A stretch of 23,032 nucleotides of DNA, from contig BMAT01003210.1 of assembly GCA_019649035.1 (NCBI GenBank), positions 98,373 to 121,404 of the forward strand. Direction: 5' to 3'. Every line of letters starts with the position of its first letter. The stretch's first letter is position 1. Of this stretch, positions 1 through 10,100 are shown one piece after another. The translations under genes and the position numbers were made by a program. Source of the DNA: Elysia marginata (taxonomy: Eukaryota; Mollusca; Gastropoda; Plakobranchidae). A model generated the notes under the pieces. It searched no databases and had not been told where the DNA came from. It worked only from the letters and a program-made list of their open reading frames with translations.

Positions 1-719
1 GTATAAAAATAAAACAAAATATATAAACTTCTCTGCTTGGGTACCAAACTGATGCCTGGACATATTTCCAGTTATCTATGAACAAAAATAGACGTAGTAC
101 TAGATATAGTATTTTGTATGCTTGAAGTGCATTATACAAGGTACATATATCAAAGTTTGAGCATGGTTGAGTCCAAGTAATTCAAACCTGCATAAATCAA
201 ATTATACTTGTTAAATTAAATCAAACTGCATATATATTCAGATTACAGGTTTTCTCTTTTATGATAATTTGAATTTGGATAATTTCAATTTAATATGTGC
301 TCCTGAGAGGTTTGAAATATCTAGACTGGACTGTATGGTTTATGTATATTTGAACTTTTCTATGTAGGCGTACTTCATGACACATCAAGAACACTGCAAT
401 TTTCCAGCAGTATAAATAACTAGTTCCAGCCTATATAAATGATTCAATACTGTTACTTCCATATTCAAATTTGGCATTTTAAATATAAAAATTTGGTGAA
501 TTTATAATTAGTCTGAATTATATGAAGGCATGAAGTCTAGAGTTACGTCCCTTTAAAGAAGACATAAAGTGAAAAATTATAGTTTCAGAAGCTAAGATCT
601 CTTAAACTATCAATTGCCACAATAAAAATTTCAGGGCTCACTATAGCATAATTGATCAGAAAAGTATCATTTAACGACAATATTCAATGATAGAATACTT
701 CTATAATAATACCAAAAGT
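1..719. other. 3' flank, no gene seen
   Basis: AT-rich non-coding DNA. It holds one copy of a dispersed repeat (237-336) and a segment (525-585) weakly similar to 5254-5320 in intron 13. No convincing exon on either strand. Confidence 0.6.
237..336 (+). repeat. dispersed ~120-bp repeat, copy 1
   Basis: Starts near ATTCAGATTAC and ends with the shared terminus CTAGACTGGACTGTAT at 321-336. It shares this start, an AATTT-rich middle and the end block with three other copies in the window; similarity stops after the end block. Confidence 0.65.
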
Positions 720-725
720 TTTATT
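720..725 (-). terminator. candidate poly(A) signal AATAAA for the prolidase mRNA
   Basis: TTTATT on the plus strand reads AATAAA on the gene strand, about 296 nt past the stop codon, and is the first canonical signal after it. The cleavage site cannot be seen. Confidence 0.45.
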
Positions 726-811
726 TTAACTTTATCCTTTTAAAAGCATCAGCTCCAATGTGTTCAATATTAAACTTTTATAGTGAAAGGGCAACGTTCA
801 AATCTTCAACC

Positions 812-1020
812 ACATTTCCCTCACCATCACCTTCTCCAATCTTCTATACCATCTCCTGCCACTCAAGCCTCCCTGTCTCTCCACCTTCTCTCAATCCAAC
901 CATTTTATCTCCTTCCCTGTTTCATGACTTCCATCTTCCTCCCTCTTCACCTCCTCTCACTCCAACCTCCCTCCCTCTTCACCTCTTCTCACTCCAACCT
1001 CCCTTCCTCCCCTCATCACT
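812..1020 (-). other. purine-rich proximal 3' UTR with a 32-bp tandem repeat
   Basis: On the mRNA strand this stretch directly after the stop is nearly all A and G (GAGG, GGAAG runs). Two near-identical 31-base copies spaced 32 bp apart lie at 938-968 and 970-1000, with one mismatch. Looser copies continue toward 830. Confidence 0.7.
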
Positions 1021-1176
1021 CTAACTGCAAGATCGAGGCTGTGAGTCCTGGGGCAGGGGTTGGTGCTGAGCTCTGCCTGCAGCCATCAGGCTCTCTATCT
1101 CCGCAACTGTCCGAGGCACGCAGGACAGACACTCCATGCCCGTCTGAGTTATCGCAATATCCTCCTCTATCCTCAC
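1021..1176 (-). CDS. PEPD: prolidase exon 16 with stop codon, residues 450-500
   Basis: 156 nt including TAG at 1021-1023; acceptor CCACAG. It encodes [20 protein letters not shown] then [12 protein letters not shown] and a variable 18-residue tail ending RSCS. Glu453 in RIEED is the last metal ligand. The tail is a few residues longer than in human and unconserved, as is usual for this family. Confidence 0.95.
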   Translation of the reverse strand: MRIEEDIAITQTGMECLSCVPRTVAEIESLMAAGRAQHQPLPQDSQPRSCS

Positions 1177-4100
1177 CTGTGGTGGAAAACAAGGGAGAAA
1201 ATTCATAAAATCCTGGTTGACCAATTGATCAATAGTTTGTGATTCAAAGCAATTCAGGGATGCAAGTGGCTTATGCTCAAAAAGCAGGAAAACTTTAGAG
1301 CTGCCTCTACAGAGCTTTTGAAGGACCAATTACAAAAAGACAGATACAACTCTGTACTAGGGCCTGCACAGCTATACAACTCAAATAGGTGTTTCATTTT
1401 CTATGAATCTCAAGTTAAGAGCTTTTCTTAAGACATGTAAGTCTTAATTTTTTTTCAAATTTTTCTGCTTTTTTAACCAAGGAAAATTGCTAAAAAATCC
1501 GAATTCCTGCACAAATCGTAAAACTTGCATCTCTGGCATTACAGTCAGGAACTGTGCAAATGACTTGAACCAGGGTAATTCAAATATTTTTTAAAATCCA
1601 ATCTATACATTCAGGCTATTGATTTTTGTTCTTGTTTCGTAATATTGACGGATGTTATGATTTTCCAATAATCTGAAATTTAATTTTGTTCCCATGGGGT
1701 TTGAAATTTCTAGACTGGACTGTATCTGAAAGAGTAGGTGGATGATCTTGTCATGTTTGATTATGGTGAATGCGAAGTAAAATGGAACAGTAAAACCATT
1801 GTGCCCTTGGCAGAAGAGAAACACATCTTGAAGAAAAAGTTAGAACTGTTTAGTGCAAGGGTGCCCTCAAAACAGAAAAAAAAATCTGAATTTTTTTGGC
1901 CTCCTTTGCGGCCTACCTGCAAAATTATATCACTGAATACAAGACATGTATAATATAGTATGTTTGAACCAAAACCAAGGAGCCAGAATAACCTGCTTTC
2001 AGGTTAAAACCTAAAAATAGGCATCCCTGTTAGTGTTACCTTTGTTATTTATTGAAATACAAGGGGGGAAAGGGGGGGGGAGCGAGAGGAAAATTTGACT
2101 GGGTAAAATCAAGGGTTACTTTAAATTTTGGTTAAGGTCTTAATTAGCAAAGCTTGCACAATAAACACCTCCAAAGCTGAACTCTTATGATTCAAAATTC
2201 TCACGCATACATAGAAGTTCCAGAGAAGCTTTTTTTTTTTAAAATAAGGCCTTGCCTAACTTGAGCTTTCACACAAAATCAATAAAGTTTGAAAACTTTT
2301 TCCAAAAGCCAATGTGACTGTCTACAGGAGGTCTTCTCGTGCTTTCTAGTACAAGTAGTTTCTATTCAACTTAGCTAAGAAAGGTTTGTGATAAATACTC
2401 AATGAGTAAAGGTGTCACCCCAACACTCACTTCAAAGAGCCTATGCATACAACTATTGTGTATACAAGTGAAAGTTTGCAAGTTTACTAGAATAGGCATG
2501 AGAGAGTTCAATGTTAAATGAACACAAAATTGATTGATTTTTTTTGTAAGCTTTGAACAATACACTTGGGATTTTTGGTAAGCTTTGAATAATACCCTTG
2601 GGATTTTTTGAAAGCTTTGAACAATACTCATGAGATTTTTTGTAAGGTTTGAACAATACCTTTGAGATTTTTTTGTAAGGTTTTAACAATACCTTTGAGA
2701 TTTTTTTTGCAAGTTTTAGACAATACACTTGAGATTTGAATTATGAGGTTTGACACTGCACTACAAGTGCTACACTCAATCACTATTTACATTTGAAACC
2801 TCTTAATTTGAATATTTTGGGAAAAGACAGAATCTTCGAATTAGGATGACTCAATGTATACATGGGAGGTTTGATTTTATTTTACTGAGACCATTTTCTG
2901 CTGCAAAACTAATATTATGGCCTCCTTTTCTTGACAAATTCTTGCACATTCCCTAAAACTTATCTGTTTGATGAGCTAAAGCCATGCCTGTGTGAGTTTT
3001 CGGGTAGCAGCTAGCACGGCAAATGTTCATAATAAGCCTTGAAGAAGTGACACTAACAAAGGTTCTAACCTTCTACAGGCCCGTTTCAAAACTTTGATTT
3101 AAGAGTACTGGACTTCACTGACTGGGATGCAAGTGCCTTATATACAAAAAGCAGGAAAATTTTAAAATCTCAATAAAATGCTGTGTCTGGCATGGATAAC
3201 CAACAACTGTCTCTATAATGCTTTTGATGGAGCACTAAAGACGAATAAACACAACTTTATACTAGAGCCAGTATAACAGTACATATAAAAAAGAAGCGTT
3301 TCATTTTCATTGAATCTTAAGTTTGTAGATCTTTCTTTAACATTTAAAGTCTTAAAGTTTTTTCAAAGTTTCCTGTTTTTTGGTGAAAGAAAACTGCTTT
3401 TGATTGGAATTCCTGTAAAAATTGGAAAACTTGAATCTGTGCATTAAGATTCAATTATGAGTTAATATCTAACAAAGCCAAAGAGGAACAAGAAACCTCA
3501 CATGTAGAAAACTTAGAGTTAAAAGAAATTTGGTTTATCACACTTTGATTTGGGAGGTTTCAAATGTAATAAAAGAGGAAATGTCTGTTAAAACTTGAGC
3601 CAAAAACCTATACACCACTGATAAATGATATTGGTAGAAAACTGCGCCAACAGAACAAGACGTACCCCTCCAAACCCTCTGAACCTGTTGAGGACACTCT
3701 CGACGAAGAAATCTTTCTGCTCAGGGTTGGCAAGAGCAGCGTCCAGAAGCTGGCAGAGGAAAAAAATAGTTAGAGGATAAAGAAAACATTACGTGTCTTA
3801 TTTAAGACTTAATTCAAAATAAGCAATGTTCAAAGCTGTATATATGGGGAGCCTTGATAGGGCATTTCAGGGTTCAAACTCACTTAAGTCCTCCAAAATG
3901 GGCCGTGTTAAAATCTAGCGTTTTTTAAATTATATAATAGATGACTCCCTTAATTTTTAAATAAATCTTTCATTTCAATGTATGCAAGGTTACTTCTTAA
4001 AAAGCATAAAGGGAAAAATATATTTTGTCTTCACAGTTGTGTGAAAATAATATGGATGATATAATAATCTTTAATCAGAAAGCAAGTCAAGTCTCAAAAT

Positions 4101-7100
4101 CTTGAAATAAAAATTCAAAAACAATTTTTGTCTGTGAAATAGAAAAGGTCAACACAGAAATTCACAAAATCTGAGATAGCTTTATCAATAAAATTATGAT
4201 CATAACTCATATTCTTGTAAAGGATGAGTGTTTGATTTCCCTCTCACCGCGTTGATGAAGTAGCAGCCAGGCTCCACGGTGAGCACCATGCGTGGCTCCA
4301 CTACACGAGCAGTACGCAGAGACCTCAGGCCTGGCTCGGTGCTACGGGTTACTCCCTGCGGAAAATAGTTTGAATTGTGCACTTAATTTTGCAATAGACA
4401 GTCAATCAATAATGATGATGATTGTGGAAAGATCCATTGCAAGCATGTAACAACATTTTAGTCTAGGGACATCACAAAAAAGGGGTTTCTATGGCGAGTC
4501 TTAGGTCTATGTAAAGGTTATGTTTAACTTGGAGTTGTAAGGCAGTAGGGACATCTAAAAAATTTTCGAGGGTCAGAAACCAGTGCATTGTCCCCAAACA
4601 AGTTTGCCTAGTTTGCCACGCAGCAAGCTTAGGGTATATTTAACTACCTAAAGTTTAAGAAACCAGAAGCCATAACTTTTTTTAGCAGGCCCTCTTGTGA
4701 GCCTCAAATCCAGCATTTGATCTACAGAATTTCTACAAAAATTACTGATGACTCATGTTTTTCAGAAATGCCTTATGTAAGTCTTTACTTGTACTTGCCA
4801 TAGTTAAGCATTCAAATTTACTTATATCTGTAAGCATTTTGTAAATCGATGGTTCTATGAATGTGTGTAAGTAAAGCAATAAAAAAAAGCTGCTGCTGGA
4901 ATAGGCCCTATATAAATAACCTATTACTATTGTTATCATTAATTTTACGGTGATAGTGTTTAATATGAAGCCATGCTTAATTTCAATGTCATTGATTATT
5001 ACTGGGTGTTTTGGGAAAACACATCTGCCAACAGGTGGTCAGGCTCTTTATATTCTCTCTGACATTGAATGCAAGGCTTGTCACATGAGTTCAAATTGAC
5101 TATTGTTCAGCGATCATCCTGGTAAACAAACTGAAGCATTGCTGAGTCGATTTGTGTCACCTGCAATAAATTTGATGAGGTTTGAGAGATTTGAAATGTT
5201 AAGATAGTTTTAGAGGGAAAAAACTGGGCAATTTTCAGTATAGCACGCAATCTGGATGAAATGAAAGCATAAAATTTAGTGTTACATATCTTTAAAGAAG
5301 AGATATGGGGGAAAACCCAAATAGCAACACTAACATTAATTTGCGATGTTTAAAACTTACAAATTCATGTTTAGCGTAGCAAAATCAAATTTACAAAAAG
5401 TTACAATTTAACCATAGAGTAAGTTGAGTGTGTACAAAAAAATACCAAAAAAAACCTAAAAACTTGTCAAATGGTTTATGAGCCGCACTATAAAACACAT
5501 TTAAATTTTAGTCCTCTTTAGGACAATGCTTCTCACCTCAGGGTAGCCTCCCACATCATGAGTGTCGATGCCGAGCATATGCCCGAGACCGTGGGGCATG
5601 AAGACAGCACCGAGCCTTGTATCCATCATCTTATCCACGTCGCCCTTGAGCAGACCCAGCTTGACGAGATGAGTGAGGATTTGACGCTCGGCCAGTTTGT
5701 GCATTTCTATCCAGGAGACACCTGGAGAAAAGATATGATGTAAAATTAGATGCTGAGTACAACAATGGCTGAGGAGGAAATGGGCATGGGTTTAACTACC
5801 CTGTCTTATAATTGTGTGTGTTCTGTGTACAGTAAAATTCTGTTCAGAATAGAACGGGTCCTGTAAGCTACAGGGATTGAGCATAGGGTTAAGCTACAGA
5901 AACACAAATGCAGACAAGAGGTAGGCCACCACCAACATGGCAAAGACTCAAAAAGGAGGATCTAAAAAAGGTGGGCTTTTAGGAGAGAAAAATCAGTAAC
6001 AGCCCAGGATGGGAAGGGAGAGGAAGTGTATGTCTTGCAAGCAGTCCAAATGAGTCTTAAGTCGAAATTTGAAGGTAGTCAGATATTGGTATCACAGAAA
6101 AGATTATTTTCTCTGCTTTCAAACAAAACAAACAGAAAAGCTGTATGATGCTTCTGTATAAAGTTAGAGCCGTTTGAAGTCGGCAGGCGTAGGACTTGTT
6201 GAATTTCAGAATAGGGAGAAAACAACATTTAAAATTTAGACAACTATAAAGATATTGAGGCCTTGGCAATCATACCAACTTAAATTACTAAAAAGTAAAA
6301 TTTGAACATCAATTAGGTGTGAAAACTGTTTGGAAATGGTTTAAGCTTCAATATCTAACAAAAAAAATGTTTGACTTCTAAACAGCCACTAAACTTTAAA
6401 AGCCTATATCTCCAAACTAAGCCTTCTGACTTACGACTCATTTGGACAGAATGCAAGACATATTGTTTGCTGCCTACACCCAGATACTGGATGAAAAAAG
6501 CTATGAGTATGCAGATGATGACCTGTCCCATATTTATATACTCATTTAAAGCCTGAGCAAGGTGAAAGAGATGTGTGTCATGACCCTTTCCTGAGGACTT
6601 AACACCAAACAGCCCTACCAGAGCTTGAACCTTGACCTCTCCGTCTAAGAGCCAAGTATCTACCATTAGACCTCGATGTTGCACAAACACAAATCTGCAT
6701 TTCTCAGTCCTACCTGGTTTGACTGCCTTCATGACAGCCTCGGCTGCTGCCCACACTGCCTCATAGATAGCTTTCTGGTCAGCAGTGAACTTTCCGTTGG
6801 CCGGGAAGGAGCAGGTGATATCAGAGCCGTAACAGTAGTACTCTCCACCCATGTCAAACAAGCTGAGAAATCCACACAGAGACATCTATATATGTATATG
6901 TGTGTGAGGAAAATTTTCTATTTATAGAAACACACTGTTGATTAACTATTTCTCACAATAATTCTGACCTAAATTTACCTATTGGTATGGAATTGTGTAT
7001 CAAAATTGATCTAAGAGCCTTTTTTTTTCTTTTGAAGCTGCGTAATAGTTTTCCTATTAAGACACACAAAAAGACGCGCAAACTGCAAGAAGGAAGGCAG

Positions 7101-10100
7101 AAGAGATTGGTGTTTCCCAATTTGTGACATAGTTAAGTCAGAACCATTACTGCTTTGCCTAATCTAAGAGTACATGTACAGCATGGGAAAGAATAATGAG
7201 TAACTAACACTAAATCTAGTTAATGACAGAACTAGACCAAGGACTAACCATCTAAAAAAACCTGAGAAGTTCACTCACCACATGTCTCCATCATTGACTC
7301 TCTTGTTGTTTGGAGCCCCAGCATGGCCGTAATGCAATACAGATGCATTGTTTCCGCTGGATGTGTGGAAGGGGGGGTGTGTGGGAAAGAGAAGACAAAT
7401 CATTCAATATAGAAGAAATGAGCAGGGGACTAGGTGCGACAAATGTTACTTTTGGTGAGTAAGGCTATATTAAAGATTGATTTCACAAAAAGTTGATGCG
7501 TAACAGAAATATGTAGATTTGCCAAAAAAAAATACACTGACAGCAGATATCTTGCTGAAAAACTGAGAAGATTCAGAAGGATTTTATAGTTGATTTCACA
7601 AAAAAGGAACTTAACACTTAGATGGTCAGCTCATAACTACACTTTAGACATGCAAACAATCTCGAAGATTCTGAAGAATATTTATAGTTGATACATGCAA
7701 GCATGTAATTGGATTGCATTTTAAATCAAAGTTTGCTGAAGAAGAATCAAGCACCTGAGAGAAAATCTGAAAATAATCCACTTCTTCGTCCACCTATTTA
7801 CTAGGCATTAAAATTACTGAACTTCTCAATTAATTTATGCAGCTACTTTAACCCCTTCGTGACGTAGGTTCTGTCAATCGCCATGATGTGGCACTTTTTG
7901 GTTAGAGAAGTGATTATTTGTATATTTTTAACGTTGCTGAACTCCAATTATTTTGTTGGATTTCAAATAACTCTGTGTTAAATATCCCTCTTACGCAGTG
8001 CAAAACATGACCTACATAGCACGACCAAGTGTCATACGGAACGGCAAAACTGGCTGATTTGAGGACGTACAACGTACATCTTGTGTGCATCTTGGCATGA
8101 CAAATAGGACGTACAACGTACGTTATATGTCACAAAGGGGTTAAAATGCTAAATCTGAAATATTGAGAAACTAAAACTCGGTAAAAATAATTTTAATTTT
8201 TTTATCAGTTTTGAAATTTTTAAGGTAGTCATTTTGGCTATTGAAATATTTTTATGTATGCAGTTCTTTTTTTTTTGCTTATTATTAAGAGATTAAAAAC
8301 TTGCAACATCACACCAACCAAAGTTGAGAGTTAGAGAATGCCAGCTTCATTTACCAGGGAAGTACCATCGACATATTGGGGAGGGGTGGGAGGAAAGGAA
8401 GATTTAAAGAAACAAACACTGAAAGCCTATTAAGTTTTCTCAAGGCTTAAGAAAATATAAACCAAAAAGACTTGAAAGGTAAACAGAAAGATAAGTCTCT
8501 TCAACTCAAATGTGAAGGCAGTCTTACTATATAGATCAGAGATATGGCGAACAAATAAAACAACACTGCAGAAACTCCACCCATTCAGCAACAGATGTAT
8601 GAAACAAAACCCTCAACATACACAAGTTTGATGCCATCTGTAAATAAGACCATTTGCAGAAGGATGAATCAACAGCCAAAAATATATGGAAAAGAAAGTG
8701 AAGATGGTTTGGTCACACTTTGAGAAAACTAGGCCAAGGCACAACAAGATATGGAATACCCAAGGCTGAAGAGCTTGAGGGAGGCAAAAAATGACGGGGA
8801 AGAAGAAAACAGAGGCTGAGATGGAAACTGCAAATAAGGCAAGGAGGGAGGAATGGTACAGGATAGAATAGTGTGGAAGAGTTTTGTTGGTAGCGCCTTC
8901 GCTACCCAGGAAGCTGAGAGATGAAGGAGGAGAATAATAAGGAGATTGAAATCAGTGCAGAAAAAAAGCAAGTGAATCGGTGAATGGCCGCAATAAGGGA
9001 ATCTGTTGGTGACCCATTATATTCTTGTAAACTAATAAGTTTTAATATCAGCAAAAATTCAAGTACAATAAGACAAGAGAAATGATCCTGCCAATAATGG
9101 GAATGTTGTGTATTTTCTTTTTATCAACGACGTTGCTCAACGTGGTACAGCCCCAGCACTATATATTGAACTGCAGAAAACATTTTTCTCAAACCATACA
9201 ACAGATATGTCTTAGGACCAGTTAGAATGAGTCAGACGTCGGAAACTTTAATTTGAGAAAATTCATTTAAAAAAGAAGATTCATTTCTCTTTTTCTCTAG
9301 ATTTTAAATCAAGAGAAGTTTAAAGTTTTCATAATTTCATGTGCTTTTTCAAGTTTAAAAGCTCAGAAAATTGCATTGTTCAATCTATCAAGTTGTTGGG
9401 ATGTTAAAATTGTAAATCACTGGCTGCGGGACATATACTTTTCAGAAAAAAACAACAAATGTGTGAGTAGCTAAAACAGTGGATTTTGTTTGTGATGCAT
9501 CAAATGTTTTCCCACACTATACTTACGTTCCGCAGATACAAGTGTACCCCATCATTCTAACCCCGCCGTTGAAGCGGCAGTAATGTTGGAAGAGGCTGCA
9601 TAAAGAGGAAGGAAACATGCCACACTTACAGCAGACAAACAGTAATAAAATACAAGCAAGTGAATATATGAAGGATTTCATGACAAAACGCTGCAGAGGC
9701 CATTTTCAAAAGGCTCAGAAAAAGGGCAAAAACTGTGAAATTTTGAAATTTGTTCTTCGTTCATTTTGCATTTCATCTAAGTTATAGAGTATTTCTTTTA
9801 GTTTTAATTGCTTGTAAGGAATTTCCATCTCTAACTGAGAGAAAATATGGAATTAAGTTGTTTTTACATAAAATCTCAAATATTTCAGTAACTAATTTTT
9901 TATGCGTTTTGTCATGAAACCCTTCACATATCACATGCAAGCCAAATCAATAGCTAGAACAAGCGATACCTTCCACAGACACACTGATAGCTCAGCATCC
10001 TGGCTCCACCAACAAACCGGCAATAATGGTGGAAAAGACTGTGGAATTGGATGTGATGAAAAACCCAAGATCTTAATAGAAAAATAAAAATCTGCGTCTT

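Larger units (their letters stand above)
1177..3665. other. intron 15: repeats and an old internal duplication
   Basis: 2489-bp intron with no exon seen. It contains two diverged copies of a ~300-bp block (1245-1550 and 3115-3460), a dispersed repeat copy (1608-1725), a poly(G) patch near 2065-2080 and a 33-bp tandem repeat (2536-2732). Confidence 0.75.
7357..9526. other. intron 10 with a MITE and a LINE tail
   Basis: 2170-bp intron. It contains a piggyBac-like MITE (7852-8140) and a degenerate non-LTR retrotransposon tail (8341-8930). Short imperfect repeats of an AGAAGATTC...TATAGTTGAT block lie near 7565-7595 and 7660-7693. The rest is unassigned. Confidence 0.7.

Noticed and set aside
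1738..1953. 71-codon plus-strand open frame in intron 15 with a plausible-looking peptide
   Set aside because: It overlaps an equally long minus-strand frame, abuts a dispersed repeat copy, and matches no family I know; no splice context supports it.
2536..2732. CRISPR-like array
   Set aside because: Adjacent units with no unique spacers in a eukaryotic intron; it is a minisatellite.
7475..7700. Repeated TTGATTTCACAAAAA and AGATTC...TATAGTTGAT words in intron 10
   Set aside because: Short and imperfect in AT-rich DNA; no element borders visible.
8729..8971. 80-codon minus-strand open frame
   Set aside because: Antisense shadow of the LINE tail on the plus strand.
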